NCBI GenBank assembly: GCA_024636985.1
Contig: JAGXFY010000071.1
Coordinates: 5,319-69,318, forward strand
Reading direction: 5' to 3'
Length of the DNA: 64,000 nt
Source of the DNA: Petrocella sp024636985
Lineage (GTDB): Bacteria > Bacillota > Clostridia > Lachnospirales > Vallitaleaceae
Below are positions 17,013 to 26,025 of this stretch, one piece after another; position 1 is the first letter of the stretch, and every line of letters begins with the position of its first letter. The notes under the pieces are model-generated. The model searched no databases and was not told the origin of the DNA. It was given only the letters and a program-made list of their open reading frames with translations. A program made the translations under genes and the position numbers.

Positions 17013-18365
17013 ATGCCATCAGGGATAAAAAAAGACTACAAGTATGCCCATCAGAAAAAAATGACTGAAGAGTTGGTGCAAGATACTGATGGTGAGGATG
17101 TATTAAGCAATGAGGAGGGCTATAACGAGCGGTTTGATTTAAAAGAACTCATTGACTTAAAATTGTTTAATGACATTCAAGAAGGCTTATCCAAGGTCAC
17201 TGGATTAGCTTTTGTTACAGTTGATTATAAAGGAGAACCCATAACAAAAAGAACAAGTTTTTCGGAGTATTGTTGTGCTCGTAGAAAAGTAGATCGGTAT
17301 AAAAAAGCATGTTATTTGTCTGACGCTCATGGAGGACTAGAAGCTGCAATTAGGGGCGAACCTTACATATATCGTTGCCCTGGAGGTCTAATTGATTTTG
17401 CTGTACCAATTGTGGTTAAAGGCCAATATTTAGGAGCTGTTTTATGCGGACAAGCCAGAAGCAGTGAAAGTATACGATTTGATGATATCAATGAATTTAT
17501 AAAATCAGATTTAAGTTGGAAAGAGAATCCGCAGTTGATGAATATGTACGAGGAAACAATAGAAATTGACTATGAAAAGATTATTTCAGTAGCAAATTTA
17601 GTACATTTGGTCATCAATCAACTGGTAGAAAAAGAAGCAATCAATATCATTCAAGAAGAACTAAATCGCCAAAGTTTACAACTCTTGGTTGAAAAAAGAG
17701 CACGCTTAGAAATTGAAAAAGAGCTTAAGGATGCTGAACTTAAAATGTTAAAGGCTCAAATGAATCCACATTTTATGTTTAATGTACTAAGTTCTATCAG
17801 CAATCTTGCATTGGTGGAAGGTGCTAAACAAACTGAAGAAATGGCGTATTTGTTTTCTTATTTACTTAGATTCAATATTGAAAATGGTGATAATGAAGTA
17901 TTTATTAAAGAAGACATTGAAAATATTGAAAGATATTTAAAGGTCCAAAAGATTCGTTTTGGTGATAAGCTAAATTATGAAATCATGATATCGGATGAAA
18001 TTGATACACAAAAGACACCGCCATTTGTCATACAAACTTTTATTGAAAACGCTGTCAATCATGGTATTGTTCCTAAAGAAGGACCAGGTACAGTTACTAT
18101 TGAAGTGTTTTTAGAAGACGGGGATGTCGTGATTCAGATTGAAGATGATGGTGTTGGCATGTCACAAAAATCATTGCGTAAAATATTTTCATTAAACCAA
18201 AAAAATTATGAAGGAAATTCACTAGGGATTGGCATTCAAAATACCAGAAAACGTTTGATCAATAATTTTGGTGATGCATACGATGTTCAGATTAATAGCA
18301 GAGAGAATGTAGGAACCTCCGTCATAATCAAGATGCCAGAACATTTTGATGAAAGGATTAGTTAA
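17013..18365 (+). CDS. PocR-domain sensor histidine kinase
   Basis: 450 aa with TGGAGG upstream. Residues ~42-205 form a PocR sensor domain, cysteine-rich (C87, C88, C100, C122, C145) with YRCPGGLIDFAVPIVV and GQYLGAVLCGQ. This fold in the enteric PocR regulator responds to 1,2-propanediol. A coiled coil (~205-245) leads to a LytS-type kinase: the phospho-accepting His253 in KAQMNPHFMFN, then an ATPase with FIENAVNHG (~343), DDGVGMS (~384) and GIGIQNTRKRL. There are no membrane helices, so it should sense an intracellular diol or metabolite. Its stop is directly followed by the response-regulator ATG, so the two form one unit controlling the pdu operon. Confidence 0.88.
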   Translation: MPSGIKKDYKYAHQKKMTEELVQDTDGEDVLSNEEGYNERFDLKELIDLKLFNDIQEGLSKVTGLAFVTVDYKGEPITKRTSFSEYCCARRKVDRYKKACYLSDAHGGLEAAIRGEPYIYRCPGGLIDFAVPIVVKGQYLGAVLCGQARSSESIRFDDINEFIKSDLSWKENPQLMNMYEETIEIDYEKIISVANLVHLVINQLVEKEAINIIQEELNRQSLQLLVEKRARLEIEKELKDAELKMLKAQMNPHFMFNVLSSISNLALVEGAKQTEEMAYLFSYLLRFNIENGDNEVFIKEDIENIERYLKVQKIRFGDKLNYEIMISDEIDTQKTPPFVIQTFIENAVNHGIVPKEGPGTVTIEVFLEDGDVVIQIEDDGVGMSQKSLRKIFSLNQKNYEGNSLGIGIQNTRKRLINNFGDAYDVQINSRENVGTSVIIKMPEHFDERIS

Positions 18366-19367
18366 ATGCATAAAGTACTCATTGTTGATGACGAATATTT
18401 AATGAGAAAAGCATTACGCATAGTAATATCTGAAATGGAAGGCTTTCAAATAGTAGGTGAAGCGGAAAGTGGACTTGAGGCGCTAAAGCTTTCAGAGGAA
18501 TTATCTCCAGATCTTGTTTTTATGGATATAAAAATTCCAACCATAAATGGACTGGAAGTGAGTCGGAAAATAAAGCAGAAATATCCTAAAACATCAATTA
18601 TCGTATTAACCGCTCATAGTTACTTTCAATACGCACAAACCGCAATACAAATAGGTGTAGATGAATATCTATTAAAACCATGTTCTTTTGATAGAATAAG
18701 AGAAATATTGAATGAATACAAAGAAAATCATGTTGAAAAACGTTCTTATTCGGCGGAACTAATTAAGCATTTAACCGAAAAAGATTTTTCAAAAACATAT
18801 GAGAAGATTCATAAAATTGGAGGTTTAATCTTTAAACAAACAGGTAACCCGGATTTAATCTATAGGGAGCTCAAAGAAATCCTTACTGATTCTCTGGATG
18901 TAATATCTTGTATGGATCAAGCATATCGTGATTCTTATGAAAAAAAATTTCGAATTAGTGAAATGATATGCAAAGATGTGGTATTAGCTGAGTTTTGGAT
19001 GTTTGATTTAGTGGATGAGGTTTTTAAACAAAGGAGTATTCAGAATCACCCTCAGTTAATTAAAGTCTTTACCTATCTTGAGGATCATATGAAAAAAGAG
19101 GTTAGTCTCCAATCAGCGGCAAATTATTCAGAACTAAGTCTTAGCTATTTAAGTAGATTATTTAAGAAAGAATTTGGGATTAATTTTACGAATTATGTGA
19201 GTCTAAAAAAGGTAAGAAAATCTAAAAAATTATTAAAAGAAAGTGATATCGGTATTGCAGATGCTGCATTTGAATTTGGATATAATGAATCAAGCTATTT
19301 TTGTAAAGTATTTAAAGGCATTGAAGGCATTACGCCTACGCAATACAGAGAAAACCTAAGGAAATAA
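18366..19367 (+). CDS. AraC-type response regulator, partner of the PocR kinase
   Basis: 333 aa; the ATG immediately follows the kinase stop. The receiver domain (1-120) has the acidic pair D8/D9, phosphorylatable D54 in VFMDIKIP, T82 and K104. A middle region (~130-225) is uncharacterised. The C-terminus (~230-330) is a double helix-turn-helix of AraC/YesN type (SLQSAANYSELSLSYLSRLF, GITPTQYREN). When phosphorylated it should bind the pdu promoter region and activate it. The 14-base direct repeats 120-185 bases downstream are candidate binding sites. Confidence 0.9.
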   Translation: MHKVLIVDDEYLMRKALRIVISEMEGFQIVGEAESGLEALKLSEELSPDLVFMDIKIPTINGLEVSRKIKQKYPKTSIIVLTAHSYFQYAQTAIQIGVDEYLLKPCSFDRIREILNEYKENHVEKRSYSAELIKHLTEKDFSKTYEKIHKIGGLIFKQTGNPDLIYRELKEILTDSLDVISCMDQAYRDSYEKKFRISEMICKDVVLAEFWMFDLVDEVFKQRSIQNHPQLIKVFTYLEDHMKKEVSLQSAANYSELSLSYLSRLFKKEFGINFTNYVSLKKVRKSKKLLKESDIGIADAAFEFGYNESSYFCKVFKGIEGITPTQYRENLRK

Positions 19368-19409
19368 TACTAAAAACAATTCGAAATATGACGAAAGTAA
19401 GGAAGTTAG

Positions 19410-19443
19410 AGCATTTATATATAAATATAAATGCTTTTTTTTT
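19410..19443 (+). terminator. intrinsic terminator of the two-component operon
   Basis: Perfect 11-pair stem AGCATTTATAT (19410-19420) / ATATAAATGCT (19425-19435), loop of 4, then a run of T. Confidence 0.88.
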
Positions 19444-19485
19444 GTCCTATTTTGTAGGATTGAAGGTATGAACTATGTGGAAGGA

Positions 19486-19552
19486 CAAAAAAGTATAACG
19501 CTTAATGCTGTTTTTCTAAGGCACATTCTAATTGTGAGCAAAAAAGTATAAC
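19486..19552 (+). repeat. 14-bp direct repeats, candidate response-regulator operators
   Basis: CAAAAAAGTATAAC occurs perfectly at 19486-19499 and 19539-19552, a 53-base period (about five helical turns). A partial third AGTATA lies 42 bases further on (19587-19592). They are in the 490-base gap between the AraC-type regulator gene and pduA, where binding sites would be expected. The rest of that gap is AT-rich without a recognised gene. Confidence 0.45.
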
Positions 19553-19776
19553 TATGTTTATGATTACCGGCAGCGATACCATAAGTAGTATAAAAAACAA
19601 AGTTTATAGGGGATATTCAGCAATTCATAGGATATAAGTGCTAATAATTAAATGGTTTTTTCATGAAGGTTGTTTATATTTACAAATTAGGAAAAAAGGT
19701 ACATGTTAAATTATTAAAAGTTATCATATTGTGTACAAATTTTTGTTACTTATTTTTATAAAAAAACAGTAGCATA

Positions 19777-19820
19777 TAGAAGTAATGTAAGAAAACTTCT
19801 AGTGCAAAGCTATATGCACT
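19777..19820 (+). promoter_or_regulatory. two adjoining hairpins in the pduA leader
   Basis: TAGAAGT (19777-19783) / ACTTCTA (19795-19801) and AGTGCA (19801-19806) / TGCACT (19815-19820) form back-to-back stems sharing base 19801. They lie 40 bases before the pduA ATG and just before its AAAGGAGG. They could stabilise the mRNA of a highly expressed shell gene. Confidence 0.35.
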
Positions 19821-19860
19821 GCAGGTATAAATTAAAATAAGGTAAAAGGAGGAACAAAAA

Positions 19861-20142
19861 ATGTCACAAGAAGCTTTAGGAATGATTGAAACAAAAGGCC
19901 TTGTTGGAGCGATTGAAGCTGCTGACGCAATGGTTAAATCAGCAAATGTGGAGTTAGTGGGCTACGAAAAAATTGGATCAGGTTTGGTAACAGTCATGGT
20001 AAGAGGAGATGTAGGCGCGGTTAAAGCAGCTACGGATGCTGGATCTGCAGCAGCTCAAAAGGTTGGCCTAGTAATTTCGACCCATGTCATTGCAAGACCA
20101 CACACAGATGTAGAAAAACTAATATCGGTTGAAAAAAAGTAG
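19861..20142 (+). CDS. pduA: microcompartment hexameric shell protein PduA type
   Basis: 93 aa with AAAGGAGG upstream; a single BMC-H domain. It has EALGMIETKGLVGAIEAADAMVKSANVELVGYEKIGSGLVTVMVRGDVGAVKAA, nearly the consensus of PduA/PduJ/EutM. The pore loop (KIGSG near 37-41) is the small polar pore that lets diol through while holding back aldehyde. It tiles the facets of the shell. First gene of the 19-gene operon, 15 bases before pduB. Its closest relative in the window is the second BMC-H gene at 26734. Confidence 0.95.
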   Translation: MSQEALGMIETKGLVGAIEAADAMVKSANVELVGYEKIGSGLVTVMVRGDVGAVKAATDAGSAAAQKVGLVISTHVIARPHTDVEKLISVEKK

Positions 20143-20157
20143 AAGGAGGCCTAAAAA

Positions 20158-20940
20158 ATGGAAGATAAAGTAATGGAAAAAGTAATGGAAGAAGTAATGA
20201 AGAAATTAGGTCAGGAAGCAGAAGCACCAAGTACAGAAAGTGAAATCAAAACGACCGGACTAACTGAATTTGTAGGAACTGCTATAGGAGATACATTAGG
20301 TTTAGTTATTGCTAATATTGACCATTCACTACACAGCTTTATGAAACTTGATCCCAAATACAAATCAATCGGTATCATCGGAGCAAGAACGGGTGCAGGC
20401 CCTCATGTTATGGCTGCTGATGAAGCGGTTAAAGCAACAAATACAGAAATCATTTCTATTGAACTTCCTAGAGATACAAAAGGTGGAGCAGGTCATGGTT
20501 GTTTGATTTTATTTGGAGCAGAAGATGTATCGGATGCTAGACGAGCAGTAGAAGTTTGCCTTAAAGAACTAGATAGAACTTTTGGAGATGTTTATGCAAA
20601 TGGCTCAGGTCATATTGAACTTCAATACACAGCAAGAGCAAGTTATGCATGTAACAAAGCTTTTGGAGCACCTATAGGAAAAGCTTTTGGATTGATTGTT
20701 GGGGCACCTGCAGCAATTGGTGTTATTACGGCGGATACTGCAGTAAAAGCAGCTAATGTTGATATTGTAGGTTATGCTTCACCTTCAACAACCTCTTTTT
20801 CTAATGAAGCTATTATATTTATTAGTGGAGATTCTGGAGCAGTTAGACAATCCATACTTGCAGCAAAAGAAGTTGGCGTTAAGCTTTTAGAAGTTTTAGG
20901 CAACGAAGCTGCACCATCTGTTACAACGCCATACATTTAA
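20158..20940 (+). CDS. pduB: microcompartment trimeric shell protein PduB
   Basis: 260 aa with AGAAGGAGG upstream. Tandem BMC domains (about 45-140 and 150-245) identify a BMC-T trimer; IGIIGARTGAGPHVMAADEAVKAT and AFGLIVGAPAAIGVITADTAVKAA mark the two halves. Residues 1-18 form an amphipathic helix (KVMEKVMEEVMKKLG). In enteric PduB the N-terminal extension tethers the enzyme core to the shell. Second gene of the operon, 16 bases before pduC. Confidence 0.94.
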   Translation: MEDKVMEKVMEEVMKKLGQEAEAPSTESEIKTTGLTEFVGTAIGDTLGLVIANIDHSLHSFMKLDPKYKSIGIIGARTGAGPHVMAADEAVKATNTEIISIELPRDTKGGAGHGCLILFGAEDVSDARRAVEVCLKELDRTFGDVYANGSGHIELQYTARASYACNKAFGAPIGKAFGLIVGAPAAIGVITADTAVKAANVDIVGYASPSTTSFSNEAIIFISGDSGAVRQSILAAKEVGVKLLEVLGNEAAPSVTTPYI

Positions 20941-20956
20941 AAAAAGGAGGTTCCAA

Positions 20957-22621
20957 ATGAAATCTAAGCGCTTTCAAGTATTAGCGGAAAGACCAGTTAA
21001 CAAGGATGGATTTGTAAAAGAGTGGCCAGAAGTTGGTTTGATTGCAATGAACTCACCATACGATCCAAAACCTAGTGTTAAAGTAGAAAATGGTAAAATC
21101 GTAGAATTAGACGGTAAGAAAAGAGCAGACTTTGACTTGCTTGATACCTTCATTGCAGATTATTCTATAAATATAGAAAACACAGAAAAAGTAATAGCAA
21201 TGGATTCTCTTAAATTAGCGCACATGCTTGCAGACATTAATGTAGGAAGAGATGAACTTGTAAAATTAACAACAGCAATGACGCCGGCTAAGGTCGTTGA
21301 AATTGTTGGACATATGAACGTGTTGGAATTAATGATGGCTCTAACAAAAATGAGAGCTAGAAAAACGCCTTCAAACCAGTGTCATGTTACGAATCTAAAA
21401 GATAACCCTATTCAAATAGCAGCTGATGCAGCTGAAGCAGCACTTAGGGGTTTTGATGAGCAAGAAACTACGGTTGGTATTGCAAGATATGCACCTTTTA
21501 ATGCATTGGCATTATTGGTTGGAGCACAAGTTGGTCGACCAGGTATTTTAACGCAATGTGCGGTAGAAGAAGCAACTGAATTGGTTCTAGGTATGAGAGG
21601 ACTTACCGCTTATGCTGAAACAGTTTCAGTTTATGGTACAGAGCAAGTATTCATTGATGGGGATGATACGCCATGGTCTAAATCCTTCCTAGCTTCTGCA
21701 TATGCATCAAGAGGATTAAAAATGAGATATACATCAGGTACAGGTTCAGAAGTATTAATGGGATACGCTGAAAAGAAATCGATGTTATATCTTGAAGCAA
21801 GATGTATCTTTGTTACAAAAGGTGCAGGCGTGCAAGGTCTTCAAAATGGTTCAATCTCGTGTATAGGCGTGCCAGGTGGTGTACCAGGTGGTATTAGAGC
21901 CGTATTAGCTGAAAATGTTATCACAACAATGATGGATCTTGAAGTTGCTTCTGGCAACGACCAAACCTTCTCTCATTCAGATATTCGAAGAACAGCTAGA
22001 ACATTAATGCAAATGATTCCAGGAACAGACTTCATATTCTCAGGTTATTCAGCAACACCTAACTATGACAATATGTTTGCAGGATCCAACTTTGATGCGG
22101 ATGATTATGATGACTATAATATTCTTCAAAGAGATTTAAAGGTTGATGGTGGTCTTAGACCAGTATTAGAAGAAGAAGTCGTAAAAGTTAGAAATCAAGC
22201 TGCAAAAGTTCTTCAATGTGTCTTTAAAGAATTGGATCTTACAATCATCACAGATGAAGAAGTTGAAGCTGCAACTTATGCTCATGGATCAAAAGATATG
22301 CCAGATAGAAATGTAGTAGATGATTTAGCTGCGGCTGAAGACATGATGAAACGTGGCATTACTGGTATTGATGTAGTGAAAGCAATTAAAAAGGGTGGAT
22401 TTGATGAGCTTGCAGTCAGCCTTCTCGGTATGTTAAAGCTAAGAGTATCAGGAGATCATCTTCATACTTCAGCTATCATCGATTCAAATTTTAATGTAAT
22501 TAGTGCTGTAAATGACAAAAATGATTATAAAGGTCCTGGAACTGGATACTCAATGTCAGAAGCAAGATGGAATGAAGTTCAAGATATTCCTAATGCTATA
22601 GACGCTACGGACTATAAATAA
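20957..22621 (+). CDS. pduC: B12-dependent propanediol/glycerol dehydratase large subunit
   Basis: 554 aa, the same length as the Klebsiella/Salmonella enzyme, and in register with it. The known active-site residues fall at the published numbers: Q141, H143, E170, E221, Q296, S301, D335, Q336, S362. The TIM barrel carries adenosylcobalamin and a K+/Ca2+ site and turns 1,2-propanediol into propionaldehyde, or glycerol into 3-hydroxypropionaldehyde, by a radical 1,2-shift. Sequence alone does not separate diol from glycerol dehydratase, but the context (pduP, pduL, PocR kinase) favours 1,2-propanediol. A strong AAAAAGGAGG is present. Confidence 0.97.
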   Translation: MKSKRFQVLAERPVNKDGFVKEWPEVGLIAMNSPYDPKPSVKVENGKIVELDGKKRADFDLLDTFIADYSINIENTEKVIAMDSLKLAHMLADINVGRDELVKLTTAMTPAKVVEIVGHMNVLELMMALTKMRARKTPSNQCHVTNLKDNPIQIAADAAEAALRGFDEQETTVGIARYAPFNALALLVGAQVGRPGILTQCAVEEATELVLGMRGLTAYAETVSVYGTEQVFIDGDDTPWSKSFLASAYASRGLKMRYTSGTGSEVLMGYAEKKSMLYLEARCIFVTKGAGVQGLQNGSISCIGVPGGVPGGIRAVLAENVITTMMDLEVASGNDQTFSHSDIRRTARTLMQMIPGTDFIFSGYSATPNYDNMFAGSNFDADDYDDYNILQRDLKVDGGLRPVLEEEVVKVRNQAAKVLQCVFKELDLTIITDEEVEAATYAHGSKDMPDRNVVDDLAAAEDMMKRGITGIDVVKAIKKGGFDELAVSLLGMLKLRVSGDHLHTSAIIDSNFNVISAVNDKNDYKGPGTGYSMSEARWNEVQDIPNAIDATDYK

Positions 22622-22637
22622 GAGAGGAGGAATATCG

Positions 22638-23285
22638 ATGGAAATCAATGAAAAAGTATTAAGAAGTATTATTGAAGAAGTTATGCAAAACTTAAAGCTA
22701 CAAGAATCTGGGGTTACAACTTCAAGTGATGATGTATCGGATATAAAGCTAACGTGTATTGGAGCAGCAGAAGTTGGTAAACGTAAAGATGAAGTAATTA
22801 TAGGCGTTGCCCCTGCCTTTGGATTGCATCAAACAAAAACCATTACTAAGATACCCCATGGTAAAGTGCTAAAAGAAATCATGGCTGGTATTGAAGAAGA
22901 AGGCTTGGTACCAAGAGTCGTAAGAGTGCTTAGAACATCAGATGTTTCCTTTATTGCACATAATGCCGCAACTTTAAGTGGATCAGGCATCGGCATCGGC
23001 ATTCAATCTAAAGGAACGACAGTTATACATCAAAAGGATTTATTACCTTTGAGTAATGTTGAATTATTCCCACAAGCACCATTGATTACGTTAGACGTTT
23101 ATAGAGCTATTGGAAGAAATGCCGCTAAATATGCAAAAGGTGAATCACCGAGTCCAGTGCCTACTATGAATGATCAAATGGCTAGACCAAAGTATCAAGC
23201 AATTGCAGCTCTACTTCATATCAAAGAAACAGAACACGTTAAGCAAGACGCTCCAGCTGAAGAGCTTAAAGTATTATTCGAATAA
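22638..23285 (+). CDS. pduD: diol dehydratase medium subunit
   Basis: 215 aa with GAGGAGG upstream. Residues 1-18 (INEKVLRSIIEEVMQNL) form the short amphipathic helix that targets the enzyme into the shell. The core from ~30 has IGAAEVGKRKDEVIIGVAPAFG and HNAATLSGSGIGIGIQSKGT, as in PduD. With PduC and PduE it makes the dimer of heterotrimers and holds the base-on cobalamin interface. 17 bases after pduC and 13 before pduE. Confidence 0.95.
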   Translation: MEINEKVLRSIIEEVMQNLKLQESGVTTSSDDVSDIKLTCIGAAEVGKRKDEVIIGVAPAFGLHQTKTITKIPHGKVLKEIMAGIEEEGLVPRVVRVLRTSDVSFIAHNAATLSGSGIGIGIQSKGTTVIHQKDLLPLSNVELFPQAPLITLDVYRAIGRNAAKYAKGESPSPVPTMNDQMARPKYQAIAALLHIKETEHVKQDAPAEELKVLFE

Positions 23286-23297
23286 GGAGGAGATAAA

Positions 23298-23807
23298 ATG
23301 ATGGACAATGCCGTTCTAGAAAAAATGATCAAAGAAGTTATGGTTTCCATGAATAAAGAAGATGCCTATACATCTAAAACTGAAGTTGTTTCTGGCGCAA
23401 GAATAACCGAAGCGAACTATCCTTTAAGTGAAAAAATGGGAAAAATCATTAAAGCACCTACAGGAAAGACTTTAGATGAAATCACAATAGAAGGTGTTAT
23501 GAGTGGAAAAATCACAGCTGATGATGTGAAAATAGCTCCAGAAACACTTGAAATGCAAGCACAGGTTGCAGAATCTGTTGGAAGAGATGCTTTTGCAAGA
23601 AATCTAAGAAGAGCTGCAGAATTAATCGCTGTTCCAGATGCAAGAGTTCTTGAAATCTATAATGCTTTAAGACCTTATAGATCTACAAAAGCAGAGTTAC
23701 TTGAAATTGCTGAAGAGCTTGAAACAAAATACAGCTGTAAAATCAACAGTGCTTTTGTAAGAGAAGCAGCAGAGCTATATGATAATAGAGGTAGGCTTAA
23801 GAAGTAA
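23298..23807 (+). CDS. pduE: diol dehydratase small subunit
   Basis: 169 aa (or 168 from a second ATG at 23301) with AAGGAGG upstream. The N-terminal helix (NAVLEKMIKEVMVSM) again looks like an encapsulation peptide. The core has the family motifs FARNLRRAAELIAVPDARVLEIYNALRP and the YDNRGRLKK ending. Third subunit of the dehydratase; followed after 17 bases by the reactivase. Confidence 0.95.
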   Translation: MMDNAVLEKMIKEVMVSMNKEDAYTSKTEVVSGARITEANYPLSEKMGKIIKAPTGKTLDEITIEGVMSGKITADDVKIAPETLEMQAQVAESVGRDAFARNLRRAAELIAVPDARVLEIYNALRPYRSTKAELLEIAEELETKYSCKINSAFVREAAELYDNRGRLKK

Positions 23808-23824
23808 ATTCTGGAGGTTTTTTT

Positions 23825-25633
23825 GTGAGAATAATTGCAGGAATAGACATAGGAAATGCAAGCACTGAAACTGCTATTGGTAAAGTATACGATGATAATA
23901 AGGTGGAATTTCTTGGCAGTTCCTTAGTAAATACTACCGGAATAAAGGGAACAAAAGATAATATTCCTGGAATCTTTAAATCCTTAAAAAAAGCTTTGGA
24001 AATGTCAAAAATCAATATGGAAGATCTTGATTTAATCAGATTAAATGAGGCTGCGCCTGTTATTGGAGACGTAGCCATGGAAACAATCACGGAAACGATC
24101 ATAACTGAGTCAACTATGATTGGTCATAATCCAACAACTCCTGGAGGCATTGGTATAGGGGTAGGGGTTTCTACTCCTATAAACCAGCTCCATGAGATAA
24201 GCAGTAAAGAAAAGGTGATTGTACTTATTCCGAAAACTTATGATTTTAATCAAGCGGCAAAGATTATAAATGATTTTAGCAGCAGAGGCATTGAAATTAC
24301 AGGTGCCATTGCTGAAAACGATGATGGTGTGCTGATTAACAACAGATTAGACAAAAGGATACCAATCATTGATGAAGTAAAGCTTTTTGATAAGATACCG
24401 GTACATATGTTGACGGCAGTTGAAGTAGCCCATGTTGGCCATGTGGTAGAAGTTTTATCTAATCCTTATGGTATTGCAACCGTTTTTAATTTAGATGGTG
24501 ATGAGACGAAGTTGGTTGTACCTATAGCAAGAGCACTCATTGGCAATAGATCGGCCGTTGTCATTAAGACACCAAAGGGAGATGTGAAAGCAAGAAGTAT
24601 TCCGGCTGGAGACATTAACATCATTGGTGAAAAGATTAAAAGGAAAGTAGATGTAGATGATGGTGCAATAGTTTTAATGAATAACATTGAAATGTGTGCA
24701 CCTATCTTAGACATTCAAGGAGAGGCAGGAACCAATGCGGGCGGCATGCTTGAAAGAGTTAGACACGTTATGGCTAATCTAACGGATCAAAGCCATATGG
24801 ATGTCAAAATAAAAGACCTTTTAGCAGTTGATACGATTTGCCCTCAGAAGGTACAAGGTGGCATAGCTGGTGAATTCTCAATGGAAAATGCAGTAGGGAT
24901 TGCAGCTATGGTTAAAGCAGATAGACTTCAGATGAATATTATAGCAGAAATTCTGCAAGAAAAATTAGGCGTTAAGGTTGAAGTGGGAGGTGTTGAAGCG
25001 CAAATGGCTATTAATGGAGCATTAACAACACCAGGTACGGATAAACCACTTGCTATTTTAGATATGGGAGCAGGTTCTACAGATGCATGCTTTATGACAA
25101 AGAATGGAGAACTGAAGCTTGTCCATTTAGCCGGAGCAGGAAATATGGTAACCCTACTGATTCAAACTGAACTCGGCCTTGATAGCTTTGATCTGGCAGA
25201 AGACATTAAGAAATATTCCTTGGCAAAGGCAGAAAGTCTTTTCCACATAAGACATGAAGATGGTTCGGTAGAATTTTTCACAGAACCACTGGATCCAAAG
25301 CTTTTTGCACGGGTGGTTATTATCAAAGAAAATGAAATGATACCTATAAACCATCAAGTATCTATTGAGAAAATAAAACTGGTTAGAAAACAAGCAAAGG
25401 AAAAGGTTTTTGTTACGAACGCCTTAAGAGCATTAAAACAGGTAAGCTCTACCGGAGATATTAGAACTATGGATCATGTTGTTTTAGTAGGTGGATCAGC
25501 CCTTGACTTTGAAGTGCCTCAGCTTGTAACAGATGCCCTTTCCCAATTTGGTATCGTAGCAGGAAGAGGAAACATAAGAGGAATTGAAGGACCAAGAAAT
25601 GCCGTAGCAACAGGACTCGTACTTGTCCAGTAG
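23825..25633 (+). CDS. pduG: diol dehydratase-reactivating factor large subunit
   Basis: 602 aa from GTG 23825 with TGGAGG upstream. Hsp70/actin-like ATPase: GIDIGNASTE near residue 5, ILDMGAGSTDA near 415, VLVGGSALDFEVP near 555. It swaps damaged, adenosyl-free cobalamin out of the inactivated dehydratase at the expense of ATP, together with PduH. Length and motifs fit PduG/DdrA closely. Confidence 0.96.
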   Translation: MRIIAGIDIGNASTETAIGKVYDDNKVEFLGSSLVNTTGIKGTKDNIPGIFKSLKKALEMSKINMEDLDLIRLNEAAPVIGDVAMETITETIITESTMIGHNPTTPGGIGIGVGVSTPINQLHEISSKEKVIVLIPKTYDFNQAAKIINDFSSRGIEITGAIAENDDGVLINNRLDKRIPIIDEVKLFDKIPVHMLTAVEVAHVGHVVEVLSNPYGIATVFNLDGDETKLVVPIARALIGNRSAVVIKTPKGDVKARSIPAGDINIIGEKIKRKVDVDDGAIVLMNNIEMCAPILDIQGEAGTNAGGMLERVRHVMANLTDQSHMDVKIKDLLAVDTICPQKVQGGIAGEFSMENAVGIAAMVKADRLQMNIIAEILQEKLGVKVEVGGVEAQMAINGALTTPGTDKPLAILDMGAGSTDACFMTKNGELKLVHLAGAGNMVTLLIQTELGLDSFDLAEDIKKYSLAKAESLFHIRHEDGSVEFFTEPLDPKLFARVVIIKENEMIPINHQVSIEKIKLVRKQAKEKVFVTNALRALKQVSSTGDIRTMDHVVLVGGSALDFEVPQLVTDALSQFGIVAGRGNIRGIEGPRNAVATGLVLVQ

Positions 25634-25650
25634 AAAAGTAGGTAGATTAA

Positions 25651-25995
25651 ATGAAAGAAAACCTTGCGATTTATATTTGCTATGAAAAAAAGATAACAAA
25701 TAAGAGTTTGATTGATTTAATAACATATGGAATTGAAGAAGAAGGTATTCCTTTCCATCTTATTGGAGATGATTGTTCCGATTATAAAAAGCTTGCAATG
25801 ATAGCGTCGAACGAATCACAACTTGACGTTGGTATAGGCCTGGATGAATCAGGCAATATATGTCTTCATCATTCGAAATTACCGGATCAATATTTTCTTT
25901 TTCCATGTAAACATTATAATGATCAAAAGAAACTAAGAAATATTGGTATAAATGGAGCAAGACTCGTTAAAGGGATCCCTTTTATAGTTGAATAA
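25651..25995 (+). CDS. pduH: diol dehydratase-reactivating factor small subunit
   Basis: 114 aa. It has the PduH/DdrB fold pattern: an opening strand (AIYICYEKKI), then IEEEGIPFHL, DVGIGLDESGNICLHHSKLPD, a typical small-subunit motif, and a closing NARLVKGIPF-like segment. It displaces part of the dehydratase so that spent cofactor can leave. 17 bases after pduG; its ribosome site (GTAGGT) is weak, consistent with translational coupling. Confidence 0.93.
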   Translation: MKENLAIYICYEKKITNKSLIDLITYGIEEEGIPFHLIGDDCSDYKKLAMIASNESQLDVGIGLDESGNICLHHSKLPDQYFLFPCKHYNDQKKLRNIGINGARLVKGIPFIVE

Positions 25996-26025
25996 GTAGC
26001 AAACTTTCTGAAAGGAGGAGATCTT

